This document shows positions 18,619 to 27,455 of a stretch of DNA of 64,000 nucleotides, in pieces (positions within the stretch are counted from its first letter, which is position 1; each line of letters begins with the position of its first letter). The stretch is from the NCBI RefSeq assembly GCF_900156475.1, contig NZ_FTNR01000001.1:496001-560000 (forward strand). The letters are read 5' to 3'. A program made the translations under genes and the position numbers. Source of the DNA: Natronorubrum thiooxidans (GTDB taxonomy: Archaea; Halobacteriota; Halobacteria; Halobacteriales; Natrialbaceae). The notes beneath the pieces were generated by a model. That model was given only the letters and a program-made list of their open reading frames with translations. It had not been told where the DNA came from and searched no databases.

Positions 18619-19196
18619 TGCTCGAAGAGTTTGTTGCTGATCGTCCGAAGGTTGTCTTCCCAGACGTCCTCGAGAACCGAGTCAAACGTGTTGTTGACCC
18701 GAACCCGGGACTGCTCGCTCTCGACGACGACGCCACCGAGGCAGTCGTACTCGCCGGCGAACATATAGCCGTCGTACGCCTCGAGGATCTCCTCGAGGAG
18801 GTCCTCGTCGTCTGCGCGACCGTAGACGCTGACGTCGTCGTCGGCGTCGAACTCGTCGCTTGCAGCCTCGAGCAGCGCACGAGTCAGCTCTTTGCGGCTG
18901 TCTCCGTCGAGGGACGCGAGCTCGGTTTCGACCTGCTCGTGAACATCACTGAGGACATCACGGCGGGCCTCCAGACGCTTCTGTTTCGCCTCCAGCTTCG
19001 CACTGGAGAGTCGCTGTTCACGCAGCTGCTCGATCTCGCGCTCGACCGCAGCTTCTGCGTCGGCGACGATCTCCTCGGCATCCTCCTCGGCGGCCGATTC
19101 GATCTCTTCAGCGCGCGCTTCGCCCTCGGCACGGATATCCTCCGCACGCGCGTGGGCCTCTTCTCGAATGTCTTCTACGACTGTGTCCAAACTCAT
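18615..19196 (-). CDS. atpE: A-type ATP synthase subunit E (peripheral stalk)
   Basis: Protein of 193 residues. The first 100 form an uninterrupted, alanine/glutamate/arginine-rich coiled coil (ARAEDIRAEGEARAEEIESA) that makes the peripheral stalk with subunit H; the C-terminal half is a globular domain with GGVVVESEQSRVRVNNTFD that holds the A3B3 head. The low-complexity coiled coil is normal for the family. It is 23 bases downstream of atpK. Confidence 0.95.
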   Translation of the reverse strand: MSLDTVVEDIREEAHARAEDIRAEGEARAEEIESAAEEDAEEIVADAEAAVEREIEQLREQRLSSAKLEAKQKRLEARRDVLSDVHEQVETELASLDGDSRKELTRALLEAASDEFDADDDVSVYGRADDEDLLEEILEAYDGYMFAGEYDCLGGVVVESEQSRVRVNNTFDSVLEDVWEDNLRTISNKLFEQ

Positions 19197-19219
19197 TGGT
19201 AAGAGAAGGGGGGCGGTGT

Positions 19220-19480
19220 TTAGACGATGAAGACGACAACCAGGGCGAGGATCACGAGCGTCTCTGGGAGGACGGTCATGATCAGGCCTGGGACGAACAT
19301 GTCGTCGTCCTCGGCGATTGCGCCGACGGCTGCGGCGCCGATACCGCGCTCAGCGTAACCCGCTGCGAGTGCGGCGAGACCGACGGCGATCGCCGCTGCG
19401 CCAGAGTTTTCGAGGGTTGGTCCGGCAACTTCTTCTGCTTGCAGTGCAACTTCCGCGAGTTCAGGTGCTTGGTCAATCAT
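19220..19480 (-). CDS. atpK: A-type ATP synthase subunit K (c-ring proteolipid)
   Basis: Proteolipid of 86 residues with two membrane helices forming the rotor ring: about 27-54 (AAAIAVGLAALAAGYAERGI, continuing AAAVGAIAE) and 62-86 (FVPGLIMTVLPETLVILALV). The ion-binding carboxylate is Glu73 in the second helix, in the PETLV motif. It is a single hairpin, not the duplicated or triplicated form of some archaea. It lies 6 bases after the atpI stop. Confidence 0.95.
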   Translation of the reverse strand: MIDQAPELAEVALQAEEVAGPTLENSGAAAIAVGLAALAAGYAERGIGAAAVGAIAEDDDMFVPGLIMTVLPETLVILALVVVFIV

Positions 19481-19486
19481 TGTTGA

Positions 19487-21706
19487 TTAGTCCTCACTGT
19501 GATTTCGATCGGTTCCGAACGGTTCGTAGTTCTCCCCACCGCCCTCATAAAACTTGTTAAAGAATTCCACGTACTCGAGGCGCACGCCCTGTAAGCCGGC
19601 GCTTGTCACGCCAAGAACTAACACGACGATGTGGCCGAGGACGAGAATCACAAGTCCGCCGAGCAAGCCGGCAGTGCCGGAGTGCATGAGTCCGTCGAAG
19701 ATGACGGTCGCTTCGCCACCGTAGGTTTCGGCGACGTAGCTCGGCTCGTGAGAGCGCAGGAAGTGGAATGCGCCGTCTGGGTCCTCGTAGGCCCCGAAGA
19801 ACAGCAGGTTGACCACGAAGGCCATTCCGGCCTTCGCGAGCAGGACTGCGCCCATTCGGGTATACGAGAAGACGTTGACGATGACGTCGAGTGCCTCGAC
19901 GGCTTCGACTGGATCGCTGACGATCAGCATGACCAGCCCGACGAGGAAGATGAGCAGCGGGGCCGTCAACAGGAACCCGCCGAGTACCGGGATCCCCTCG
20001 GGGAAGGCGAACAGCCCCCACTCCGGGAACCCGGTGAAGCCGATCGGGAACGGCCCATCGCTTGCGAACGTCGTGAACAGGAAGTCGGGCTTGGAGCCCG
20101 AAGCCTGCGCCGAGAAGATCCAGATCCAGATGCCGTTGAGCATCAGGATCCATGAGCCGCTGTGGAAGAGGGCGTCTTTGACGCCGTGGCTCATGTTCTC
20201 GTAGAAGTCCAGGATGTACCCGATGTTGAGGTGGACGATCCCGGCTAGCACGCTAATGACCATCCAGCCCAGTGCGAACGCACTCGCTCCTGGCTCGAGT
20301 CCCTTGTTCAGCGGGAGAACCTCTGAGCTGAATATATCGTGCCAGATCACTTCGCCGAGCACGTGAAGGCCGAATATTTCGCCGTAGATGATCCCGAACA
20401 GCATTGTGAACAGACCAGCCCAGATGGCGACGCCGCCAAGACTGGTGATTCCTTTGCTGTCGAACTGCGTGGCCATGTACGCGCCGATGGCGACGTACAC
20501 GATCCCATATCCGACGTCCCCGATCATGAACCCGAAGAACGCCGGGAACGTCAGGAACAGGAAGATCGTCGGATCCAATTCGCTGTATTTCGGTTGGTTA
20601 ACTGCCTGCACCAGCACTTCGAACGGTTTTGCCGCGCTCGGATTGTTCTGGATCACTGGTGGCTCGTCGCTCATCGTCATCGTCGAGCCACCGTCGGTCA
20701 CGGCCTTCTGTTGTTGGTCGTCCGATTCGGCTGGTTCGTCCGCCGCGGGCGCGCCCTTCTGGACGTCCTCCGTGTGGGAGTGTGCCCCGTGGCGGTCGTA
20801 GCTCGCACGCTCGAGTTCTTCGATCTCGACGCTGTCGCCGACGGCGTCGTCCAGCGTTGCGACGAATCTATCGTACTCGTCGCTTGGGATCCATCCCTCG
20901 GCGATGAACGCGCGATCCGTCGTCGCAAACTGCAGCGGTGCTTCCGCACGCTGTACCTCGATGGTCAGCTTCTCTTCGACGCGCAAGAGGAACCCGGCTT
21001 CAGTCTGCTTGATTTCCTCGAGTTCCGCGTCGATATCGTCGAGTTCGTACTCGAGTTCGCGCTTGCGTTCCTCGAGTTCGTCGACGTACGCACTCGGCGT
21101 CTGTTCGGTCTCCGGCACCGGATGTCGGGTGAACTCGATCCCGACAAGTGCGTCGCCGAGTGGGTCCGAGCCGGCGTCGTCGGTCGGTGCGGCCACGATA
21201 GCCACGACGTCACCACCGGTAAACAGCTCGAACACCCGGATCTCGTCGGCGGCGTCGATCGCCGCTTCGATCTGGTCGTTCGGGCCTTCACCGACGACGA
21301 TGTCGACCGTGTCGTACCCCGACAGGAGGTCGAGGTCAATCCCCAGTTCCGCGAAGGGGGCGACGCGGTCGATTTTCTCGTTGACCTGGCGGAGCTCCTC
21401 ACGGACCTCACTGCGCTGGTCGTCGAGTTCGTTGACTCGAGTTCGAATCTCTTCGACCCGGTCTTCCCAGTCGTCCCCGAGGGTGTCTGGTTCGGCCTCG
21501 TCGACCGACAGCCCCAGGGTACTCTCGAGGGCTCGGACAGTCACCAGCTTCTCGGAGGCGTCGTCGGCACCCTCGATCGGGTTGCCGTTATCGAACCCCT
21601 CCCAGGAGCCGTCGTAGTCCGAGAGATGGACCAGGTTCAGTCCGTGGACTGTCTCGATGACCGTGGGCATGACGCCCTTGGAGCCGGTCACCGAGACCTT
21701 ACTCAT
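19487..21706 (-). CDS. atpI: A-type ATP synthase subunit I (membrane stator, a subunit)
   Basis: Stator subunit of 739 residues. The N-terminal half (to about 340) is soluble with long coiled coils (QRSEVREELRQVNEKIDRV, DELEERKRELEYELDDID); the C-terminal half has about eight membrane helices. The essential arginine of the ion half-channel is Arg617 in NVFSYTRMGAVLLAKAGMAF. An acidic Asp/Gln linker (about 315-345) separates the halves. The frame is open to an ATG at 21724, but that overlaps atpH by 14 bases; ATG 21706 (MSKVSVTG), four bases after the atpH stop, is preferred. Confidence 0.94.
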   Translation of the reverse strand: MSKVSVTGSKGVMPTVIETVHGLNLVHLSDYDGSWEGFDNGNPIEGADDASEKLVTVRALESTLGLSVDEAEPDTLGDDWEDRVEEIRTRVNELDDQRSEVREELRQVNEKIDRVAPFAELGIDLDLLSGYDTVDIVVGEGPNDQIEAAIDAADEIRVFELFTGGDVVAIVAAPTDDAGSDPLGDALVGIEFTRHPVPETEQTPSAYVDELEERKRELEYELDDIDAELEEIKQTEAGFLLRVEEKLTIEVQRAEAPLQFATTDRAFIAEGWIPSDEYDRFVATLDDAVGDSVEIEELERASYDRHGAHSHTEDVQKGAPAADEPAESDDQQQKAVTDGGSTMTMSDEPPVIQNNPSAAKPFEVLVQAVNQPKYSELDPTIFLFLTFPAFFGFMIGDVGYGIVYVAIGAYMATQFDSKGITSLGGVAIWAGLFTMLFGIIYGEIFGLHVLGEVIWHDIFSSEVLPLNKGLEPGASAFALGWMVISVLAGIVHLNIGYILDFYENMSHGVKDALFHSGSWILMLNGIWIWIFSAQASGSKPDFLFTTFASDGPFPIGFTGFPEWGLFAFPEGIPVLGGFLLTAPLLIFLVGLVMLIVSDPVEAVEALDVIVNVFSYTRMGAVLLAKAGMAFVVNLLFFGAYEDPDGAFHFLRSHEPSYVAETYGGEATVIFDGLMHSGTAGLLGGLVILVLGHIVVLVLGVTSAGLQGVRLEYVEFFNKFYEGGGENYEPFGTDRNHSED

Positions 21707-21710
21707 CCGT

Positions 21711-22043
21711 TCAGGTCTGAGCATGAACGTCCTCCTGGAACAGTTCGACGACGTGGTCGGTCACTTCGTCGACCCGGTTTTGGGCACGCTCGGCGAGCGC
21801 CTCGCGCTCCTGTTCACCGTTCTCGAGGACGCGTTCGGTTTCAGTGTCGATCTCCTCGCGCGCCTCCTCGAGACGACGCTCTTTGAGATCCCGCGCTTCT
21901 TGTTCCGCTTCCGTGCGAATCTCCTCGGCACGTTCCCGGGCCTCGGCTATTCGCTCGTCGCGGTCGTTTTGTGCCAATGCGACGATCTCGTCGGCTTCCT
22001 CTTCCGCCGACTTTATTCGTTCGAGAACCTCTGGCCTCGGCAT
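21711..22043 (-). CDS. atpH: A-type ATP synthase subunit H (peripheral stalk)
   Basis: Protein of 110 residues, almost entirely a right-handed-type coiled coil (SAEEEADEIVALAQNDRDER, RAEEIRTEAEQEARDLKERR), the partner of subunit E in the peripheral stalk. It is the first gene of the atpHIKECFAB operon; a TATA box lies about 32 bases before its ATG. The short length and Glu/Arg/Ala composition fit the family. Confidence 0.9.
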   Translation of the reverse strand: MPRPEVLERIKSAEEEADEIVALAQNDRDERIAEARERAEEIRTEAEQEARDLKERRLEEAREEIDTETERVLENGEQEREALAERAQNRVDEVTDHVVELFQEDVHAQT

Positions 22044-22070
22044 ACTCTAAGCAAACGGATGTTTACCAGA

Positions 22071-22082
22071 GCGCGTATATGG
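22071..22082 (-). promoter_or_regulatory. TATA box of the ATP synthase operon
   Basis: Read leftward, CCATATACGCGC stands about 30 bases before the atpH ATG. It is the only TATA-like box in the gap before the divergent methyltransferase, so it is the probable promoter for all eight genes. Confidence 0.55.
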
Positions 22083-22220
22083 TAGTTGCGAAAGTCGTTC
22101 AGCATTTTCGGGGGAAAACGGGCCAATTTCTGCCGATCGATGTTGATCCCTGCTACTGTCGGCGGTGCCTGACCGCCCGGAACAGTAAACATATCCCGGT
22201 CCGGTCGAAACGTCTTCACA

Positions 22221-22844
22221 ATGGGAATCCTCGAGAACAAGGCCCGGGCTCGACTGTTCTATAAATACCTCTCGAAGGTCTACGACCAGATCAACCCCTT
22301 CATCTGGAACGAGGAGATGCGAACGGAGGCCCTCGATCTACTCGAACTCGAGGCCGATATGACGGTCCTCGACGTCGGCTGTGGCACCGGCTTTGCGACC
22401 GAGGGCTTGCTCGAGCGTGTCGACGAGGTGTATGCACTCGACCAGAGCGAACACCAACTCGAGCAGGCCTACGCGAAGTTCGGCAAACGAGCACCGCCAG
22501 TTCAGTTCCACCGTGGCGACGCCGAACGGCTGCCGTTCGCGACGGACACGTTCGACGTCGTCTGGTCGTCGGGCTCGATCGAGTACTGGCCGAACCCGAT
22601 CCTCGCGCTCCGGGAGTTCCGTCGCGTATTGAAACCGGGTGGGCAGGTACTCGTCGTCGGACCGAACTACCCCGACAACGTTATCGCACAGAAACTCGCC
22701 GACTCGATCATGCTCTTCTATGACGAGTACGAGGCTGACCGAATGTTCAAACGGGCGGGCTTCGAGGACGTCAAACACCTGTTTCAGGGCCCCTCCTACG
22801 ATCCCGAGGTCGCGATCACGACGATCGGTCGGGCACCCGAGTAA
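22221..22844 (+). CDS. SAM-dependent methyltransferase, MPBQ/quinone type
   Basis: Class I methyltransferase of 207 residues. The SAM-binding motif I is TVLDVGCGTGFATEGLL (about 48-64), the acidic end of strand 2 is YALDQSEHQL, and motif post-I/III are DAERLPFATDTFDVVWSSGS and VLKPGGQVLVVGP. The N-terminal YKYLSKVYDQINPFIWNEEM matches prenyl-quinone methyltransferases (MPBQ/MSBQ and MenG-like). Likely role: methylation of a prenylated quinol or similar prenyl lipid; haloarchaeal menaquinones include methylated forms, so this is reasonable but not proved. A TATA-like AAACATATCC lies about 30 bases upstream; it is divergent from the atp operon. Confidence 0.85.
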   Translation: MGILENKARARLFYKYLSKVYDQINPFIWNEEMRTEALDLLELEADMTVLDVGCGTGFATEGLLERVDEVYALDQSEHQLEQAYAKFGKRAPPVQFHRGDAERLPFATDTFDVVWSSGSIEYWPNPILALREFRRVLKPGGQVLVVGPNYPDNVIAQKLADSIMLFYDEYEADRMFKRAGFEDVKHLFQGPSYDPEVAITTIGRAPE

Positions 22845-22870
22845 CTCGCCCCGTCGTCGGTTTGTGACTC

Positions 22871-23395
22871 TTATTTCGCCGTCGTCTCGAGTGTAGCCAC
22901 GCGAGTGCCGTCGACAGCAAGCGTGACGGTGACCGAATCACCGGTCTCGATCGGTGGCTCGTTCGTATCGGCGACGACGACGGTTCCACGCTCTCCAGCC
23001 CGCCATTCGGGATCGGTTGCCGAGTTGAACGGCCCGGTTGGTGTTCCATCGAACCCGCTTGCACCGACGAACGGCACGGGCGGCTGTTTCGTCAGTTCCT
23101 CGTCGTCGATCGCGACCGTCATCGACAGCTTCGTTACGTCGATCGGATCGCCGCCGATGTGTTCGACCGTGATCGCCGACGCCTCGCTGTCGACTGTGAG
23201 GTCGAACGCCGCGGTCGGCGCGCCCGCCTCGAGTGACAGCGCCCCGACGCCGACGGCGACGACGGCCACCAGTCCGACGGTAAGCACGAGTAACGCGACG
23301 AGGCCGACAACCGGGCTGATTCCGCGGCCCGCGCTCGGCTGCTCGCACGTCTCGAACGTCACGCTCTCATCCGGACGGTCAGTCACGCACTGCAC
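22871..23395 (-). CDS. Archaeal type IV pilin-like protein
   Basis: Protein of 174 residues. RGISPVVGLVALLVLTVGLV is the class III signal of archaeal pilins: the prepilin peptidase PibD would cut just before the ISPVVG-like start of the hydrophobic helix (residues about 25-50). The remainder is an exposed beta-rich domain (TVEHIGGDPIDVTKLSMTVA, TGDSVTVTLAVDGTRVATLE) like the DUF1628 pilin_N group. It is secreted and membrane-anchored, and probably forms adhesion pili or a minor pilin. The start at 23395 is GTG; a TATA box at 23409-23419 would put transcription near a second GTG at 23386, giving a leaderless start three codons later. No other pilus gene is nearby. Confidence 0.8.
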   Translation of the reverse strand: MQCVTDRPDESVTFETCEQPSAGRGISPVVGLVALLVLTVGLVAVVAVGVGALSLEAGAPTAAFDLTVDSEASAITVEHIGGDPIDVTKLSMTVAIDDEELTKQPPVPFVGASGFDGTPTGPFNSATDPEWRAGERGTVVVADTNEPPIETGDSVTVTLAVDGTRVATLETTAK

Positions 23396-23494
23396 TGGCT
23401 GCCTGTTCCAATATAAACGTCTGGCTCTGCCACCAGCGCTCGAGTCGCTCCTCGAACGGGCCCACTACTCGAGACCGACCGCAAAAACGCGTGA

Positions 23495-24688
23495 TCAGTC
23501 GCCGACGGTGACGGTGGTACTGCTGTTTTCGGTCGTTACCGTCAGGTCGTACGATTCAGCCGGTGGTACGAACCAGATGGTCCCGTCACTATCGAGTTCG
23601 CCAACCCCGAACCCATCAACCGTGACCGTTGCCGTCTCGGGACTCTCGGTTTCGATATCGGTCACCGTGATCTTGGCCGGTCCGTTCGCCGGCGTCTCGT
23701 TGAGCGCGAGCCGGCGCTCGCCGTCCGTCCAGGTCGTTTCGGTCTCCGTCGGCAACGAGGTATACGTTAGGACCTGCACTTCACGGTGAACCTCTCCAGT
23801 TCCCCAATCGAGATATATATCGAATCGACCCTGATCATGTGAGACTCGAATCTGGTACAGTCTTGCTGCCGTATGTTGGTGAACCGCCTGTGAGCTGCCA
23901 GTTTCGAACACCCACGGGTACTGCTCGACAGCATACTCATAACCATCCCACATATCCTCGAAGCTATTTCCTAACCTAGTGTCGCGATTGTCGAATCTGG
24001 TCGTTTCACGGACGTAGTCATCGGTGAGAGTCGAGAGGGCATATCCGTTTTCGGACGTCTGGACGGTAACGACTGTTTCGTCTCCACCTTGAGCTGCCAT
24101 CTGAAGGTGCGTTCGAACTGGTGTCTGCTGCATTTCGAGTCTGTTCTGCTCGTCCCGGACCTCGGAGTCAGGAATCTGATTTGTTCGATTCTTGAGTTCC
24201 TCGAGCGCGTCAGAGAGAACTGCTGCCTCGTTGTGGTTTCGAAGCAGAATCTGTAGCAGTTCCGTCGTCGAGAGGTCGCCTGCCGCGTGATCCTCCACGG
24301 CGTCTACTTCCCGCTGCTCGAGTTCGTCCGCGCGGTCCGTGATTCGATCGTACGCATCCGCAACCAGCGCTTCTCGTTTCGCTTCGCTCGCGTCCTCGAA
24401 CTCGTGCTCGACGATCGTGTACTGGGCGTAATCCGTTCGCAACTCGTCGTCCGTCGCTGTGAGTACTATCCCAAGGTCGGGACCGTACGACACGGTGTCG
24501 CTTCGTACTTCACCCTCGAGCGGGAGGCGGGTGGTCGTCTCGTCGGCCGCCGAGTTGTCGGTCGTCCGATCCTGCTGCTCCGCCTGTAGCTGGGCTCGCG
24601 TCCCATCTCCGGGACCCGCTGCGACCGGAATCGCGACGAGTGAGAAGACGAGAAGCAACGCGAGGAGGGCAGAAGTCGCGCTGTTCAT
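23495..24688 (-). CDS. Secreted haloarchaeal protein, DUF7096-like
   Basis: Protein of 397 residues with a clear Sec signal (ATSALLALLLVFSLVAIPVA, cut near AAG at residue 24). A helical region (about 80-180, with DAYDRITDRADELEQREVDA) resembles a stalk or coiled coil, followed by a beta-rich part and a C-terminal strand domain (ESYDLTVTTENSSTTVTVGD). It has no transmembrane anchor or lipobox. I recall such proteins as DUF7094/DUF7096 of haloarchaea; unverified. It is divergent from a membrane-anchored winged-helix protein, and this pairing suggests that the two act together in sensing at the cell surface. Base composition is slightly lower in GC around 23800-24200 than in its neighbours. Confidence 0.75.
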   Translation of the reverse strand: MNSATSALLALLLVFSLVAIPVAAGPGDGTRAQLQAEQQDRTTDNSAADETTTRLPLEGEVRSDTVSYGPDLGIVLTATDDELRTDYAQYTIVEHEFEDASEAKREALVADAYDRITDRADELEQREVDAVEDHAAGDLSTTELLQILLRNHNEAAVLSDALEELKNRTNQIPDSEVRDEQNRLEMQQTPVRTHLQMAAQGGDETVVTVQTSENGYALSTLTDDYVRETTRFDNRDTRLGNSFEDMWDGYEYAVEQYPWVFETGSSQAVHQHTAARLYQIRVSHDQGRFDIYLDWGTGEVHREVQVLTYTSLPTETETTWTDGERRLALNETPANGPAKITVTDIETESPETATVTVDGFGVGELDSDGTIWFVPPAESYDLTVTTENSSTTVTVGD

Positions 24689-24872
24689 CGATCCACTGTA
24701 TGAACTCTTGATACAAAAACTGGTCGCACTAGAACGTGGCGAAATACCAACCGTTTATGCCCGCATTATCGTTGTCTTCCGGTCCCTTCGTCCGGATTCG
24801 TGGCCTCGCTTTCGCTGCGGAGACGATTCACAACCGAGGGTAACGCTTTATTTTCCGATGGAAAGTGTTTTT

Positions 24873-24884
24873 TCCCCCGGGGGA
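24873..24884. promoter_or_regulatory. Palindrome near the transcription start of the membrane winged-helix gene
   Basis: TCCCCCGGGGGA is a perfect 12-base palindrome. A TATA-like GCTTTATTTTC lies about 25 bases before it and ATG 24902 about 20 after, so it would overlap or follow the transcription start. It may be an operator for autoregulation of the divergent pair. Confidence 0.4.
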
Positions 24885-24901
24885 CCACCCTGTTGGTACG
24901 T

Positions 24902-26263
24902 ATGCGGGTATCCACCGCCATTACACTCGCCCTCACAGCCCTCCTCACGACATCCCTCCTTGGGGCGGTGGCCGCCACACCGGCTGTAGCCGCTTCTGGG
25001 CCCGCCCAGACACAAGCGGACCCTGCCGGTGACCGGCCACTGATAGATCCGTCTTCTCCGACACATTCGCAGCTCTCGTCCACCACCGCGAATTTCGCAG
25101 CGACCCAACCCACACTCGAGGATACCGATCCGAAACAGGTGATTCGGATCACGATCAGCGAGACCGGTGACGCGACGTGGACGATCGAACGGTACGTCGT
25201 TTTGACTACTGACGACGACGAAGAAGCGTTTACCGAGTACGCTGATGCGGTGACGAGCGGGCAACGAGAGATTACCTACGACGCCGAGCAGTTCGAACCG
25301 TTCCGTCAGGACGCCCAACAGGCGACCGGCCGTGAGATGAGCCTCGAGAACGCGGGCTGGGACGAGCCACGTATCGTCTCACCCGAAGAGGCAGGCCTCG
25401 ATGCACAGACCCTTCCTGAGACTGATGAGAATACGTCAGTCCGTGTCGGCGTCCTCGCCTACTCGGTGACCTGGACGAACTTCGCGACTGTCGACGAGGA
25501 TCGGATCTACTTCGGTGACGTCTTCCAGACCGACAGCGGTGTGTGGCTCTCGTTGTCCGATGAGCAACGCCTCGTCATCGAATCACCCCCCGGCTACGCC
25601 CTCAGTGCGGAGGCGTCGACCACGCTCCAACGAGACGGCCCGTACCAGTTCAGCGAGGACGACCTCCAGATCATCTTTGTTCGCAGTGCTGGCGGTGGCA
25701 ACGGTCTCGCTCCCACGGCTGCGGTGTCGAACTGGCTGATCGCTGGCATCGTGGGGCTCGTGTTCGTCGTCGGCGTCGGGAGCTATCTCCTCGCGCGCCG
25801 GCCACACATCGAACTGCCACCGCCGGTCGATCGGCTCTGCAAGCGTGTTGGTGCCCTCGGGGTCGTCCGTCGACTCCGTACACGCACGACCGATGAGACG
25901 CCCTCCCACGAGTCCATCACCGATACCGATGGGGGATCGCTCGAGGCACCTCCCGAAACCGGGACGAATCCGACCGACACAGCCCCAGCCGGCGGGGCCG
26001 GCACGCAACTCGAGTTTGACGAGGAGATCGACGATGGGATCGATCCCGAACTGCTGAGCGACGAGGAACGCGTCCTTCGACTGCTCAAACAGAACAGTGG
26101 CCGGATGAAACAGGGTTCGATCGTCTCGGAGACCGGCTGGTCGAACGCCAAGGTCTCGCAACTGCTCTCACAGATGGACGAGGGCGACGAGATCGAGAAG
26201 CTTCGAATCGGCCGTGAGAACCTCATCACACTCCCCGACATCGACCCGACCGAAATCGAGTAA
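24902..26263 (+). CDS. Membrane-anchored winged-helix regulator (DUF7345/DUF7343-like)
   Basis: Protein of 453 residues. It has a signal sequence (STAITLALTALLTTSLLGAV), an extracytoplasmic domain of about 230 residues (start KQVIRITISETGDATWTIER), one membrane helix (about 277-299, NWLIAGIVGLVFVVGVGSYL), a disordered acidic linker, and a cytoplasmic winged helix at the end (LSDEERVLRLLKQNSGRMKQ, then WSNAKVSQLLSQMDEGDEIE). The layout is a one-component transmembrane regulator: outside signal, inside DNA binding. The family names DUF7345 and DUF7343 are from memory. It is divergent from the secreted protein at 23495, which may be its ligand or co-sensor. No kinase is needed in this scheme. 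Confidence 0.8.
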   Translation: MRVSTAITLALTALLTTSLLGAVAATPAVAASGPAQTQADPAGDRPLIDPSSPTHSQLSSTTANFAATQPTLEDTDPKQVIRITISETGDATWTIERYVVLTTDDDEEAFTEYADAVTSGQREITYDAEQFEPFRQDAQQATGREMSLENAGWDEPRIVSPEEAGLDAQTLPETDENTSVRVGVLAYSVTWTNFATVDEDRIYFGDVFQTDSGVWLSLSDEQRLVIESPPGYALSAEASTTLQRDGPYQFSEDDLQIIFVRSAGGGNGLAPTAAVSNWLIAGIVGLVFVVGVGSYLLARRPHIELPPPVDRLCKRVGALGVVRRLRTRTTDETPSHESITDTDGGSLEAPPETGTNPTDTAPAGGAGTQLEFDEEIDDGIDPELLSDEERVLRLLKQNSGRMKQGSIVSETGWSNAKVSQLLSQMDEGDEIEKLRIGRENLITLPDIDPTEIE

Positions 26264-26334
26264 GCAGTCGCTCGTCCCCCTCGAGAGGACAGCAAAAAGT
26301 CACTCGCTCGCTTTGCTCGCTCGTGGTCAGAACT

Positions 26335-27330
26335 TCACACCAACGGCGTTCGCTCGACGACCTGTCCGTCGTAGCTCGGATACTGCTCGACGATCTCCCC
26401 GTCCTCGAGGTCGCCTTCCTCGATCATTTCTTCGAGCAGCCACCAGGCGACTTCGACGTGGTTCGTTTTGACGGTGTAGAACTCCTCGGGGACGCCGAGG
26501 GCCTCGAAGTGTTCGGGGTCGGTGTACGTCTTGCCGTAGACGAGCGTGCCGTCGTCGGTCACGTCGTCGAACTCTCGGCGGACGTTGCGGGCCATCCGTT
26601 TCAGTCGGCGGCGATGCTGGGCCGCGTCTTTGAACACGGAGGTACAGAAGTAGACCTTCTCGTGGTCGCCCATTACATCGAGGATCCCCTCGCGGTCATT
26701 GTCGACGGCACTCATGTGGTCTTCTTTGAGTTCGTACCCTTCCTTTTGCATTCGGCGGTAGTTCCCGTCGCTCATCTCGAACTCGTTGACGTTACAAAAC
26801 TCCGCAGCCCCCTCATCGAGGAACTCGAGGAACTCCGTTTCGGCGCGAATACCGGGGATTTCGAACGCGGGCGTCAGTCCTTCCTCACGGGCGATATACA
26901 GGATCTCTTCCCACTCGGTGCCGTGGAGGTCACCCCACTGCTCGAGTGGCGGGTGGAACCGAATCTCGTCGAGGCCGGCCTCGGAGAGCCGGCGCATGTT
27001 CTCGCGGCCGCCCGTGATGCCGGTGTAGAGGTGGGTGTGATGGTCCTCGCCGAACTCGTCTTTGAGCAGTTCGAGGTAGTGACAGGTGCGCTCGAGGGCT
27101 TCTTGGGGTTCGCCGCCGGTGATCGACGTGCCGAGTGCGTCCATCCGGTGGGCCTCCTCGAGGACGTCCGCGTCGGATTCGACCTGTCGTTCGTTGGCGT
27201 AGACGTCAGTGACGTTCTTTCGGTTCTCGCCAAGCGGGCAGTAAAAGCAGTCGCGCTGGTCACAGTAGCCGTAGACGAACAGCACCATCTTCCCACCTTT
27301 CGCACACTGCTCACAGCCCTTCGAGATCAT
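26335..27330 (-). CDS. Radical SAM protein with CX4CX2C cluster motif
   Basis: Protein of 331 residues. The cluster-binding cysteines are Cys23, Cys28 and Cys31 in YGYCDQRDCFYCPLG, giving Cys-x4-Cys-x2-Cys instead of the canonical x3/x2 spacing. The SAM-binding glycine motif is GTSITGGEPQEALE, and the TIM-barrel strands LYTGITGGRENMRRL and LDEIRFHPPLEQW follow. An additional N-terminal pair Cys6-x2-Cys9 (GCEQCAKGGK) may bind zinc or a second cluster. It resembles the COG2108 group of archaeal radical SAM proteins of unknown function (recalled, not checked). The C-terminal third is distinctive, with CTSVFKDAAQHRRRLKRMA. The reaction is unknown; nothing nearby points to a substrate. Confidence 0.85.
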   Translation of the reverse strand: MISKGCEQCAKGGKMVLFVYGYCDQRDCFYCPLGENRKNVTDVYANERQVESDADVLEEAHRMDALGTSITGGEPQEALERTCHYLELLKDEFGEDHHTHLYTGITGGRENMRRLSEAGLDEIRFHPPLEQWGDLHGTEWEEILYIAREEGLTPAFEIPGIRAETEFLEFLDEGAAEFCNVNEFEMSDGNYRRMQKEGYELKEDHMSAVDNDREGILDVMGDHEKVYFCTSVFKDAAQHRRRLKRMARNVRREFDDVTDDGTLVYGKTYTDPEHFEALGVPEEFYTVKTNHVEVAWWLLEEMIEEGDLEDGEIVEQYPSYDGQVVERTPLV

Positions 27331-27455
27331 TCAACGACGGTTAGTGGGCCGACTCACAAAAGCCGTGCGAAACGACCCGACCGGCCTCGAGCCTGCACGC
27401 CCGATTCTGTCGTCCCCAGAAGATGGAAATACCCTGCGCTCGAACGTGTGACCCA

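Noticed and set aside
20339-21886. Plus-strand open frame of 515 codons opposite atpI/atpH
   Set aside because: Antisense shadow of the soluble half of subunit I; no recognisable motif.
26291-26330. CTCGCTCG direct repeats between convergent genes as a terminator
   Set aside because: The two copies are direct, not inverted, so no hairpin forms.
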